Source: Neoceratodus forsteri
Lineage: Eukaryota; Chordata; Ceratodontiformes; Ceratodontidae
DNA: 64,000 bases
NCBI GenBank assembly: GCA_016271365.2
Contig: CM057454.1
Location: forward strand, 700,119,501-700,183,500
Direction of reading: 5' to 3'
Under the pieces are notes generated by a model. The model worked only from the letters and a program-made list of their open reading frames with translations. It was not told the origin of the DNA and did not search any database. Shown piece by piece: positions 11,113 through 22,282 of the stretch. A program made the translations under genes and the position numbers. Within the stretch, counting starts at the first letter, position 1; the number at the start of each line of letters is the position of its first letter.

Positions 11113-13110
11113 GGCCCACATTTTCAAAAGAGATGGGCGGCGCATCTCCCAAAAAAGCGGAGATGAGCTGCTCATTTCAAAGGTTTCTCCAAACTCCCAT
11201 ATTCAAAGGAGGGAGATGGACTGCCCAAATTGAGATGGGCCATGCCCCAAAGTTAATGTATGTGGTCCAAGATGAGGGTGCATGCCCATGAATATCCTGC
11301 ACAATGGGATATTCAGAAGAGATAGATCGCCCAAGTGCAGGAGATGAGTGGTGCAAAGGTAGGCATGGAGAAAGCATGCCTAACAGCTGGCCACCCACAG
11401 GCAGGCTGCGGTAGTGCACACAGTAGCACAGCAGCCTGCCAGCCCCTGCAGCCCAGTGGCAACCCTCCAGCCCCGTTCTACACTGCCCATGCAAGAAATA
11501 ATCCCTGTTTCATACTGTAGGGTACCCCCATACCCCGGAACTGTCCCTCATTTTGAGGGACATCCCATATATTACTTTTTAAGATTGCTCCATCCCCATC
11601 TGTCCCACATGGAAAATGTGCTACCCCCACAGAGGATGTGCTATAAAAGCAGGCAGTACAATGGAAATGTACAATATCCAAGATAGTAAATCAGACACAA
11701 ACTGTGTACAAGCACAGACTATGGTTTGCAGTGTCCTGAGCATGCATTTCCATGTTTGTGGATGTGACCCTCATTCTGAGGGTCTGTGTCCCTCATTGTG
11801 CCTCACTGTGCATGTCCAACATTGTCCATGACCCACATGTCAGTGACAAATGGTTGAGAGGTATGGTACCCCCCTTCCTTATGCCCATCCCAGGTAAAGA
11901 ATAGCAAGCTCCCTCCTCAGTTCCATAGTGTAGGGTACCCCTACCTGGTGTCTATCTCAGTACTAGAGCATGATACACCCCCTTTTCTGTAATGTCCCCC
12001 CACCATGGTACCCCAATCCCAGTATGTAACAGAAACCCACCCCATAACCATAGCATATTGCACGCCCCCCACCCCATACCAGATCCAGGATCCCTTTTTG
12101 ATATATAATCCCCTGCCACATTCTTTTCTATAGTGTAGCAGCCCTCCACCCCCCACACCAGTAGGCATGACACCCTACTTGCACCCCCCTCACCACCTGT
12201 GCCGGTGACTGGCGCAGCTCAACACACCCTGCCATGGCCAGCTGCCAACTGTCCTGCTCACAATTACTGTACTGTACAGAGCATGAGCCCAACCAATGGG
12301 CTTGTACTCTGTACAGTAGAGTAATCACAAGCATGACAGTCAGCAGCTGGCCATGGCAGGATGTGGTGGGCTGTGCAGGTTACTGGCATGGGAAGTGAGG
12401 GGGAGTGCAAGGAGGGTGTCATGCCTACCAAGGTGGGGGGCTGCTACACTATGGAAAAGAATGTGGCAGGAGATTATATATCGAAATGGTATCCTGGATT
12501 GGGTATGGGGTGGGGAGCATGCAATATCCTATGGTTATAAGGTGGGTTTCTGTTACATACAAGGATCAGGGTACCAGGTTCAGGAGGCACTACTCTACAG
12601 AAAAGGGGGTGTATCATGTTGTAGTACTGAGACAGGTACCAGGCAGGGAGCAGGGTACCCTGCACTATGGAACTGGGGGGGGTTGCTGTTATTTTTCAGG
12701 GACGGGAATCGGGAAGGGAGGGGGAGAAACAGACAGATGCAGTGCATTCTGGTCCATGCAGACATGCAAATGGGTCCATAATGGGCATGCATTAGAGCTG
12801 TTTGCTCCTTGCATGCCTAATGGACTCATTTGCATTTCCAGGTTGAATATCACCTTTGGGGGTGCTGCACATCTGGGATGCATCGACGCAGCCCCCATTG
12901 GTGGTATTCAGCCCATCCCCAGGATGCCCTGGGTGCATTGTCAGCTGCCCCCCATTTGCACTGCCCACCCAAGTTGTTATATTCAAACAGGATGTGTGAT
13001 CCATTGGGATCATGCATTTTGTTTGAATATAACATTTAGTTGTGCCGAAACAACATTTTGGGTGGCACATCTAGATGCGCCGTGCATCCCCCCTTCTGAA
13101 TATGGGGCCC
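11113..13110. mobile_element. GGGCCC-family DNA transposon, copy B, with palindromic core
   Basis: The left end GGGCCCACATTTTCAAAAGA pairs with the right end read on the opposite strand, GGGCCCCATATTCAGAAGG, and both ends continue into GGCGCATCT. The 1,998 bp interior holds a large palindrome centred near 12294. A 240-codon open frame at 12405-13127 runs across one palindrome arm and out of the element; it has no recognisable domain and I regard it as chance. The element lies inside the long-inverted-repeat unit. Confidence 0.7.
11917..12672. repeat. Large palindrome (two ~375 bp arms)
   Basis: Arms 11917-12291 and 12297-12672 are imperfect reverse complements. Matched landmarks include CCATAGTGTAGGGTACCC against GGGTACCCTGCACTATGG, the shared CATGATACACCCCCTTTT on opposite strands, and AGCCCA-loop-TGGGCT at the centre. 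Single-stranded, it could form a very long hairpin. Confidence 0.75.
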
Positions 13111-13684
13111 TTGATTTATACCAATAATTACATAGACTCATATCAATCCAGATAAACTGTCACTTATAATTACTGGAGAAATAAATCTCATATGCAAGGA
13201 GATTGCAGTAAAAGGTTGGTGTTTTACTTTTTTCAGTGCTGTTGCTGAGGAAAATATGCTGTGTTACAAGGAAAATAGTAATAGTTTAGGTATTTACAAA
13301 GAAAAATGCATCAGATGTATTGCATTTATCATTTCATGTAGCTTGAATGGTGTACAAATACTTCTCTTGAGGGTAAATGGTAAAATACTTCAGCCTATAG
13401 TGAAATGCGAGTATTGCATAGAAAATCAAATTATGGGTGTGGGGTAATTCCTTGACCTATAGTTACTACCAAAAGATAGAGATGGTAATTGATTGCACAT
13501 TATCTGTTAGACTGATGATTATAGAAAATAGTGATGCATAAAACACCCCAGTAGGACAAGAAGTTTTAGTTCTTTAGCACATTTTATTGACAATAAATAC
13601 TTAATAAAAAAATGTTCACTCACATTTACAATAATTTGCTATATTTTTTCTTGTGTATTACTTCTAAGTTACCCAATCCATTCA
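13111..13684. other. AT-rich interior flank of the long-inverted-repeat unit
   Basis: AT-rich sequence between the palindromic transposon and the right inverted arm. No gene or recognisable repeat was seen. Confidence 0.4.
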
Positions 13685-13985
13685 GTCTTGCCTTTAATAT
13701 ACTTCCATATACATTTCAATCACTTTAGCCAATTTGGGACTTAACAGGACAAATATTAATGGTGTTATGGACAAGAACCCTTCATCTGTATGGTGTCAAA
13801 ATTGGTTGACAGCCAGGTAATATTGGATGTGCAGTGACTGAAAAATGCAGGATTTCTTGCTTAGAACTTTTAACACAAGGTCTGTCAGGTTATTGGCTAT
13901 GTAAATCTGCAGAGATTAAGTAGTGCCCCTGTTCCTAGAACAAAATTAATTTTCTAGTCACTTCTCAAGTTCAGTATATGGCCTG
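13685..13985 (-). repeat. Long inverted repeat, right arm
   Basis: Reverse complement of the left arm at 6533-6803. Shared blocks include TAGCCAATAACCTGACAGAC, GTTAAAAGTT, AACCAATTTTGAC and, at the outer end, AGGCCATAT. Confidence 0.75.
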
Positions 13986-14570
13986 TTATGGCACCCCCTA
14001 TTTTCTTGATCCTTAGCTCTGTCCTATTATTTACGAAGGCACTGCTCATGATCCTCCAACTTTTTCAAAATAAAATGTTACTGTTTCTCCACCTCATCTG
14101 TGCTCTGCTGTGCTCTGTCACATTCATTGTCTGTCTTGGAGGTTCCTGACATCCCCTGTAGTCCCTGTTAGCAAAGTTTTGATTAAAGCCATGTCGGATA
14201 AGAGGGTTTCAAGTATTTGCGTTATGTATCCTAAGAAATCAGGAGTCAGGCTGACCAGGGTCCAGGGCTCATGGGATGCCATGCTGCAATGACTAGTCAT
14301 CTGCTTTGTGTAGTCAACCAGGGCTCTTTCTGGAGTGGAATTATGCTCAGCCACCTTGCATTAAGGAGTAGCCACCTGTCTTTAATGGCTTTGGTTTAGT
14401 CACAGCTATGTTGGCTACCACAGTATGTGGTTAGGCAAGTTTGACAGTTCCCATTCAAACCAATCCTTGCTGCTTGCTTAGAATAAGGTGAAGGAAAAAG
14501 CTTGGAGCCTCATGGTTGAGCAGCCATCCTGATCATCCTTTGTTTGTGATCTCCCGACAGAGCTTAGCAC
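13986..14570 (-). pseudogene. L1/Tx1-type ORF1 N-terminal fragment
   Basis: On the minus strand the block starts with a GGGAGATCAC 5' end like those of the other two L1-type relics here. It then reads MASHEPWTLVSL, ITQILETLLSDMALIKTLL and GDVRNLQDRQ, followed out of frame by DEVEKQ, KKLEDHEQCLRK and KDQENRG. That heptad-rich stretch leading to an ENR motif is the coiled-coil region of L1 ORF1p. It is cut off at the long inverted repeat. Confidence 0.5.
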
Positions 14571-15369
14571 TCCAGTTTTCACTCCCTTGTGAAAAAAGGC
14601 ATCCTACCACACTGCCAGTGTCCGTGAAAACAATGAAAACAAATTATCACTCTATAAAAAAGAACATTTGGTCCAGTAGTGTCACGAAGTAGTGGACTTA
14701 GGTGGCCATCTTCATTGGTGGCTAAACAACACCCCCCCCCCCATTGTATTTTCACTTGAAATACTGTACAACTCCCATGTTTATTGAAAGGTAAGGAACT
14801 GTATATTCCATTATATTTTTGATGGGGCTCTTAAGGAGTCTGTAGCTACACAAAATTGTGTTGGTGGCCCCATTTGAGAAGCACTACTTAAGAGCAGTAT
14901 TTACAAAGTAGAGAAAGTATTTTAGCCCACACACTACTGTAAGTTTAACCACTTTGCTTCAATGCTAGATATTTTTTATGCAAATTATGATTGTGGTCCT
15001 TTTCTCAGGCAAGACCAAAGCTACAAGACATAAACAGTCAGGACACTAACAGAATGACCATGGGGCATCCTTTAGAATACAATCATTTTTTAACTCAGTA
15101 GGCTCTACACTGCACTTGACAGAGATAATGTGCAGTTGAGTCTGGTGAAGAAAGACATAAAGGCCTGAATTTTCAAAAGTTTGCATGCAGGACTTGCAGC
15201 AGTCATCCCACTGCAGCTGCATCACTGCAAATGTGACAAAATGATTGTGGGCAATTTTCAAACATTTTGAACCATTTGCGACACTTCACAACCCAAAAAT
15301 GATGCAGGCATCATAATTTTGATACATGCATAATTTTTGATGTGCATGTTGTGGCACTTGCAACATGAA
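14571..15369. other. Unassigned sequence
   Basis: No supported gene. Near 15163 there is GGCCTGAATTTTCAAAAG, which resembles the terminal motif of the GGGCCC-type transposons, but I could not find its partner end. Confidence 0.4.
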
Positions 15370-15729
15370 GGGCCCAATTCATGAAGGATGATACAGGGCT
15401 TGGACCTAGCCCTACATCATTCACAATGTTTGGTGTAGCTGTGCCAAAACCCTTTTGCACAATGCAGCCCGATTCAGGAAGGGCTAGTGCATTTTTAACC
15501 ATTTCCACAGTTTACAGCACCTTGCGGCAAAGGTTTGGCACAAGCCCCATAATCTGGATCCTCCGTGGATGCAAAGTTAGACCAGGTGGAGCTGCTCTAA
15601 CTTGCTGCATCTGGTGCACCTGATCATGAATTGCGAGCACAGCCAGATGTCTGCCATAAGCCCCCTGTGCCTTCTGTTCAGTGCACTGGGGATTTGGTGG
15701 CAGACGCAACTCTTTCGTGAATCAGGCCC
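15370..15729. mobile_element. 360 bp MITE with GGGCC ends
   Basis: The left end GGGCCCAATTCATGAAGGAT matches the right end on the opposite strand, GGGCCTGATTCACGAAAGA. Short length, inverted ends and no coding sequence fit a miniature inverted-repeat transposable element. No convincing target duplication was seen. Confidence 0.6.
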
Positions 15730-16429
15730 GGAGTTAGACCACATTTTCTGTGTCTAACAGTTTTGTAAATACTGCAAGTGTGGCCAAATTGTGCCACAAC
15801 TGACTAAACTCCAGCCCACAGTGTCTTACTCAATAACAGAAAATGTTGGCTGAAAGAGACCATTTTTCCGTCTTTCTATCTGTCCTGACCTGTTTACCCT
15901 ATCTTACCCTGGGGTCTATTGTCTAGTTGGTGTTATCACTCTTGCTTCCCCCCTTCCACCTGCCCTGCAGCTATCCCCTGAGTAACTATTAAGACTTTTG
16001 CTGTGTCCCAGCTATGTTTCAAACCATTGATTGTTCTGCTTCCCCTCCCCCCCACCTCTGCTGGTGGGCTGTCCCATGGCTCAACCACTCCCTCTATTAA
16101 AAAAAATACTTTCTCATGTCATGCTCCCCCCCCCCGCCACACCACCACCACCAGCTTCCACTCATGTCCCTGTGTTCTTGATTCAGCATTCAGGGTTAGG
16201 ATTCTGATCCAGGATAGGATGCTTGATTCTAGTTAGGTGTGCCATACTGTATTGTAACTGCACTGTACATTGTACTAATATCTTACATTAAGTGTTTTTT
16301 TAAACTCTGTAGCATGTGTTATTGTAAGGAGGCCTGTATTTTATTCTGAGACTTTTGTGCTCACTATTTCTCCTGTACTGTACTTATTCCCTTGGGTCAC
16401 ACTTGGAAATTAGCCTTTTCTTACTGTGC
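15730..16429. other. Unassigned sequence
   Basis: Pyrimidine-rich and AT-rich tracts without a supported feature. Confidence 0.4.
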
Positions 16430-16665
16430 CTTTCCAGTTACCAGTTTTCAAATAAATTAATTATTGCTGAATATATCCTCAAACTCTACCTTGCTCATTC
16501 CTTTCAAGAATGTGAAGGTTTCCATCACATTGCCCCTCTCCCTTCTAGTTTCTGTTGAGTAACTGTCCAGAACCTTAAACCAATCCTTGTGGGATCTGCA
16601 CTGCTTGCTCTGAATTATTCTAGTTACCCTACACTGTACAATCTGTAGCCTGTATTTCTCTTTTC

Positions 16666-16941
16666 TTATGTTGAGTCTCCAGAACTGGGCACAGTATTCC
16701 AGAACTGCACACAGTATTCCAGATGTGGCCTCACCAGTGATCTGTAGAGAAGTAGAATCATCTCTTTTCTCCTGCTGTTGAACTCACTTCCAATATACTC
16801 CAACACTTTGGTTTCTTTGCTGCAGACATTGTTACATTGGCTGAATTGTTTTAGGGAGTAGCTCATGATGACTCCCAGGATACAGTCCTCAGAGGTAGCA
16901 TCCAAATTAACCCTTCCTATCCAAGAGCCTTGGGTTTGCAT
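16666..16941 (-). pseudogene. CR1 reverse transcriptase C-terminal fragment
   Basis: Reads GSWIGRVNLDAT, LGVIMSYSLKQFSQC and LLLYRSLVRPHLEYCVQFWN. The phrase LVRPHLEYCVQFW is diagnostic of the CR1 RT thumb/C-terminal domain. It ends in 3' UTR-like sequence to its left. Confidence 0.75.
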
Positions 16942-18277
16942 TCCCTATGTGCACCACTTTGCACTTTGTCATTGAATTTCAACTGCTAGACTTTAAACCA
17001 TCTCTCTAACCTTTTCAGGTCCTACAGCAGCTCCCTAAACCCTTCCTTGCTGTCTGTCCTGCCAAAGAGCTTAGTGACATCTGTGAAGTGACATTTCTTT
17101 CTCTTTATTCCTTCTCCTGTGTAACTGATGATGCCTAGCTGCGCTGTTCATGATGCATATTGAAAAGGACCAGTCCCACGACTTAACCTTATGGCATCTG
17201 ACTCATGACTGCCCTCTCCCCAGATATGATCTTTACCACCACCAGCTGCTGTCCAACCCCCACTCCCAGGCAGACTTCCACCCATCTAACTAGATCCATT
17301 ACTGCACCAAGATCTTCTAACTTCTTCAGAAACCTTTTGCACGACAGAGTCAAATGCCTTGCTGAAGTCAAAGTAGAGTACATTTTCTTCTTGTCATTTG
17401 TCTACTGCTCTAGTTATCCAGTCAAAGAGTATCATGTTGGTATGAAAAGACCTCCCTGCCACGATCCCCTGCTGCTTGCTATCCTGGAGCCCATTACTGT
17501 CCATGTAAGTTATTAAGTCCTCATTGACTAATGAGTCTGTAGTCTGTAGTTTCCCTGTTGCTCCTTGTCTCCTACATTGTGGAGCACAACTATATTCACT
17601 ACCCTCTAATCTTTTGGAACCACTCCTGATGGTAGATAGCTATTGAAAAGCCCTGCCAGGTGTTCAGTTAGCTGCAGTGTCAGCCACCTGAGCACCTTGG
17701 CTGCTTCCCATTTGATTTGGGAACCTTATCTATTTTTAGGAATACAAGCCCTTTTCTGACCCTTTCTCCTCTAATTACCATGTGTCTATTTCTGGATCTC
17801 TCTTACAGCAGCCTTTATGCTACTTTCAGGCAAGCACTCACTATCCTGAACTGTGAACACTGCAAGCAAAAGTAGTCATTAAGAATGGCTGCCTTCTGCT
17901 TGTTCTCCTCTATTACCCTACTCCCCTCCATCAGCCTAATAATTCCCTCTGTCATCTTCCTTTTTTCTCTAATTTATCTAAAGAACACTACCCCCCCTTG
18001 ATCCCATCCACAATACATAGTTCTGTGCCTGCTTTTGCATCCCTGATTGCTTTCTTGGCCTCCTTTATCTTTAACTGATATTCACTCCATTTCTCATCGC
18101 TGTTTCTCCTTGTATCCAATGAAGCCCCATTTTTAGCCCTCATTGGCTCATTGACTCCCTGACCTGCTTCAAGAACTAGATTGGTCTTTTGTGCCTTTTT
18201 TTCTTGATAACTGTTCCCAGGCATGCCCTAGATGCATCTAGAATGGACCCTTTAACTACACCACACCTCTCCTCCAT

Positions 18278-18733
18278 CTACCTGATTTCATTCACTCCCC
18301 TCAGTTTATCCTTTACTTGTTCTCTCATCTTGTAAAAGTCTGCTCTTCTGAAATTCAGAACAACAGCCTTTGACGAGGGTGTGCTGTTACCCAAGACCAG
18401 TTCAAACCATATGGTGTTATGGTCACTGGATCCCAGTTGTTCCTCAATTCTCACTCTGCTTACCATTTCTGAGTTGGTGAGCACCATATCCAGAATGGCA
18501 GCTTGCCTTGTGGATACTCTGACTAGCTGGATCATCAGACAGTCTTGCAATGCATTAAGCAGGGTTTGACTCCAGGAGCACTTAGGTATTGGAATATGCC
18601 AGTCTACATCTAGTAGATTAAGATCCCCCACCTCTATGACCTCCCCCTTCTCTGCCCCCTTTTCAGTTTCTGCCCCTAGTTCCATATCGCCTTTGTCCCC
18701 CTGTCCAGTGGTCTGTAGACCACCCCTAAGCAC
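18278..18733 (-). pseudogene. CR1 endonuclease fragment
   Basis: An open stretch of 151 codons contains EVGDLNLLDVDWH, ILDMVLTNSEMV, GSSDHNTIWFEL and LNFRRADFYKMR. These are the GDxN, SDH and post-endonuclease motifs of the CR1 apurinic-like endonuclease, which nicks DNA at integration. The aspartate-asparagine pair and the SDH histidine are retained. The rest of the ORF is shattered. Confidence 0.75.
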
Positions 18734-19059
18734 AGCTTCTTACTCGATGTGGTTGTAAGCAGCACCCACAGTAATTCTTGAGAAGCACCCACAGTGATTC
18801 TGTCTCCACCATCCCTCCCTGAATGGAAGCCACCTCTATGCCTTCCTTGACATAAAAGGCTACCCCACCCCCTTTTCTCTTTTACCTATCTTGCCTATAC
18901 ATGGTGTCTCCTCATATTGCTAAGTCCCAGTCATTTTTCCCAGTGGTCTATGTATCTATGAGGACTATGAGGTCTAATCCCGCATCTGCCACTATGACTA
19001 AATTTAATTCCTAGACTCCTGGTATTTAGGCAGACTGCCTTCCAGCATGTGGTGAGTGA

Positions 19060-19205
19060 CTTAAATCTTATTTTATTTGTATTATCTGTTTTTATACTAT
19101 TTATGATGCTGTGAATTATGATTTGTTGTTTTAATGTTTGTTAGGCACCTTGGTTGCTGAAAGGCACCATATAAATAAAGAATAATTATTATTATCATTA
19201 TTATC
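19060..19205 (+). mobile_element. Short LINE or SINE 3' end with ATT-rich tail
   Basis: Contains AAGGCACCATATAAATAAAG followed by an ATT/ATC-rich microsatellite tail, the type of 3' end shared by several vertebrate LINE/SINE pairs. It interrupts CR1-derived sequence on both sides. Confidence 0.5.
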
Positions 19206-19437
19206 ATTATGTGCCAATACCACTCCCATTCCTGTCAGACCCTCTGCCTTGTCTTTGCCTTCCCTCATTAATTTCTTGCCACTTGCTTGTTCTGCATGCC
19301 TTAATTCCTTACTCATTTTCTTAGTTTATTATGGACCTGTGTCACAATGCCTCCATCCCTTCTGCTTCTAGTCCCTGTTACATAGACATCAAACTTCTGC
19401 CCCAACACACTAACCCCCTGTCTTGTTAGGGGAAGGT

Positions 19438-19850
19438 TGTCACCCTTGCAACATAGAAATATAGAATCTGATGGCAGATAAGGGCCACTTGACCCACCTA
19501 GTCTGCCCATTTTTTTTTTTGCTGCAGACTCAGCTTGATCTATAATTCTGTTTCTTCCCCTCCTTTCCTTACCCCTATGATGTCCTTGTGCATATCCCAG
19601 GCATTTTGGGCCCCCCCGCTGTTTTGGCCCCCACCACTTCTGCTGGAAGGCTGTTCCATGAGTCCACCACTCTTTCTGTGAAAACGTACTTCCCAGCATC
19701 TCTCCTAAATCTACCCCATCCAGCATCATAGCATGTTCACTTGATCTAGAGAATTTGTTTTTCTGAAAAATACTCCACTCTTGTACCTTATTAACCTCAG
19801 TGAAGTACTTAAAGGTCTCTATCATATCCCCAAACTTAAATAAAACACAT
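19438..19850 (-). mobile_element. CR1 3' end (minus)
   Basis: Starts on the plus strand with AACATAGAAATATAGAATCT, the reverse complement of the short repeated CR1 tail. It continues through the GGGCCACTTGACCCACCTAG region and 3' UTR sequence also seen near 34155 and 35440. Confidence 0.65.
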
Positions 19851-19924
19851 GTGGTTCAGGTTGCCTTTAAAAATAATCCTAATAGTTAAAACACCTTGGG
19901 TCATCCTTATAAAATTGGCAGTCC

Positions 19925-21165
19925 ACACAATAGTTAAGATAGGAAAGGATAAACTCTACTGATTCCAAAGCTTGCAGTTTGGCTGCTTTTATTGAAGTTT
20001 TTTATATTCACACTTGAAAGCCAGGGCGACAGTTTTGTGGCCTACGTCACTTCCTCTGGCCCATTAACAGTGTTGATTCTAAATAAAAATAGATAAAAAT
20101 ACAATTTCAGCAATCAATTCATTTCTTTTTTTAAACAAACACCAGTGATTTTATCTATCCCACCCTATTACCTGTAATTATCCACTTTTACACAATATCA
20201 CAAAGTGCTTCAATATATAAAAAGCATTAAAAATATTCTAATGTCAACTATAACCCTCCATTCATCATTACAATTTATTTCTACATAACACCTCAAAGTA
20301 TCTTAACATATACAATACATCCATAGTATTCTCATATTATCTCAACCAGCCCATTAAACCAGCAGTATAGACCCCCAATATGTATTAAAAACATCTACCT
20401 ATTCCCTTCCTTCATACAATCAATCCTTTAGTCTCTATCACTTTGTACATAGCCCTCTTAATGTTTTTTAGTCTTAAATTCCATTTTTTTATTCTTCATT
20501 AGATGGCAATTACATTCTTTTTTTAATACACCTATATGGCCCCACTCATGTTAATTTATCTCCTAAATTACTTCATACACATATCAGCATTATTCTTTTC
20601 ATCATGTTTTATTCCATAAAATATTCAGGTTCTATAAAAAATATAACATACATAACATTTCATAGCTTACTACTTCTGCCTCAGGTTCATAATTATTTTT
20701 TTTTATCTTTAAACAAGACTTCTGTATATTACTACACCCTTGTTGCTTATTTCCAAATTTTCACATACCTCTTACCTCACACACTCTTAAGCCAACTCAA
20801 TGCTCTGCAAAACCTTCTTCCTTCTACCTCCCTTCCCAACAGTTTTACCTGACAAGGATCACAAAATCAACTTATTGCACTTTCCCTACTTTTTTCAAAG
20901 TGCTTAATGTGCAAAATAGAAACCACCTGAAAATATTTTACTTAACTTATGTAGTTCACCCTCTTATACTTTCAGATCACACACTTTGCCTTCTCATCAG
21001 CGCTTAAAGTGACTACATGTCCAGTAATGCACAGTTCATTACTGCTTACCTGGTTGGGGGGAACCAAGTCATGCATGAAAACATGCATAACAAACACTTG
21101 TTCTTTCCAGGGTTTTGCCTTCAGACTTTCCCATGAAGGAAATGAGCCTGCACTTGTGAACTACA
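19925..21165 (-). repeat. PLE terminal repeat, left copy
   Basis: Reverse complement of 27565-29035. On the minus strand it runs from CATGAAGG...GTTTTGC through GCAGTTCATTACTGCTTACC and the hammerhead-like core to CTTCAATAAAAGCAGCC near 19985. Overall similarity is high, with scattered differences. Confidence 0.8.
20024..20062 (-). ncRNA. Degenerate hammerhead-ribozyme-like motif
   Basis: On the minus strand: stem I strand GGGC, core CAGAGGA (consensus CUGAUGA), a short stem-II region, CAAA (consensus GAAA), CTGTC at the cleavage position and the stem I partner GCCC. The layout is a type I hammerhead, but core bases are mutated, so activity is unlikely. Confidence 0.5.
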
Positions 21166-22274
21166 TGGTGGCTCAGATAATAAGGAGGGACCACATGAGT
21201 CCAATGGGCAAGCTGGAAGGCAGTTTGCCCCCCACCCATGGTGAAAAAATGCCAGACTTTTTTTGAACATTCATTTTACATAAAATATCAAGTCCTATAG
21301 CCTTAACTGCCTCTCCAGTTACACCTTCATCAAAAATGCCCAAATTGCATAGTTTTCTAAAGATTTTTTCTTCCTCACCTCTCACAGTTGCCACAAAGTT
21401 CAGTGTACTGAAGTACTTTTTAAATTCCACATGCCCCTTCTTTGTTTTTTCTGCCTAAAGGGTGCAAAATACAACAATCAAACTTCTTTCCAGCTTATTT
21501 CCCTCTTAAAACTAGAGCAAGCACTGAATTCTATAACTGCAAAGCAAACTTACCCTGAGGGTGTTTTCCTCCGAGTTTCTGGCATCTCCAAAAAATCTTC
21601 AGAGAGCCAGAACTGCCCTAAACTCACTCTTAAATACTATATCTGTGGGTGGTGCATGTGTCAACACATCCCATGTTCAAACCCTACCTCCTCCTCACTG
21701 CTGTGTCCTAGTTCTCCTATAGCACCTAAAACAGCCTTCAATTGTGGAATCAGTGTGGCTCACTGTGATAAAAAGGATAACACTAAGCTTACAGCATAGG
21801 CTAATTAGTGGTTCAAAACCTGCTCATGGTTACTTCTAATACAATTTATATCCTCTCAGCTTCCATACAATAAATACATCCCTTCTCTTTTTTTATCAGT
21901 CTCTTAAGGCATTCCCTCTATTCTTATTCAAAGTATCTATTGTCCCTCATTCTTCCTAAGAACTAGACTATCCTAAGGGGTTAGGAAAATCCCAGGGAGA
22001 CCAGGAAAAAAACATAGACAGCTTTACAACCTTTTTTAACTTGAAGTAATAGCTAGTTACACTTAAACTACCTCTCCTTATTTCAACATTAAAGTGCCAC
22101 TATATTCTAAAAGATCCCACCATACACTATTACAAAACATTTTTTTTTACTTTTCTATCATCTAGTTCTTGTCAGAAAACGTACAGAAAATATACAGATA
22201 TCCTTCCAAAGTTCATAGTGCTCCATATTATCACAATCATATTGTAGTGTTAGTAAATACTTTATTCAGTCATT
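21166..22274. other. PLE internal or 3' region, unassigned
   Basis: Sequence between the left terminal repeat and the hAT-like insertion. An 85-codon minus-strand frame at 21173-21430 and a plus-strand frame at 21431-21799 are open, but neither shows a domain that I recognise. Confidence 0.35.
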
Positions 22275-22282
22275 TTCAGGAC
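22275..22282. repeat. hAT-like target-site duplication, left copy (TTCAGGAC)
   Basis: TTCAGGAC is repeated at 26038-26045. The length of 8 bp is the hallmark of hAT insertion. Confidence 0.85.

Larger units (their letters stand above)
6533..13985 (+). mobile_element. Candidate transposon with long inverted repeats carrying a FEN1/XPG-like protein
   Basis: The arms at 6533-6803 and 13685-13985 are inverted relative to each other and enclose a ~3.6 kb degenerate coding block (7370-10930, plus strand). Subtracting the later insertion at 11113-13110, the unit is about 5.4 kb. I know this protein family as a multi-copy, unnamed protein in fish, cnidarian and mollusc genomes, which fits mobility. 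I did not find a clear target duplication, so the transposon interpretation is inference. The right arm lies against an L1-type ORF1 relic. Confidence 0.5.
16430..19435 (-). mobile_element. CR1 LINE, long degenerate copy
   Basis: Minus-strand CR1. Endonuclease C-terminal half at 18278-18733; RT core remnants at 16950-17500 (NMILFDWITRAVD, YFDFSKAFDSV); RT C-terminal region at 16666-16941 (LLYRSLVRPHLEYCVQFW). The endonuclease N-terminal region continues through 18740-19435 in broken frames. A short LINE 3' end is inserted near 19060-19205. Many stops; clearly old. Confidence 0.75.

Noticed and set aside
12405..13127. 240-codon open frame as a gene
   Set aside because: It lies on one arm of a palindrome and crosses the transposon end; tyrosine/glycine/cysteine-rich low-complexity product with no domain.
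14571..15369. Outer transposon around the 15370 MITE (GGCCTGAATTTTCAAAAG)
   Set aside because: No partner end on the right side could be identified.
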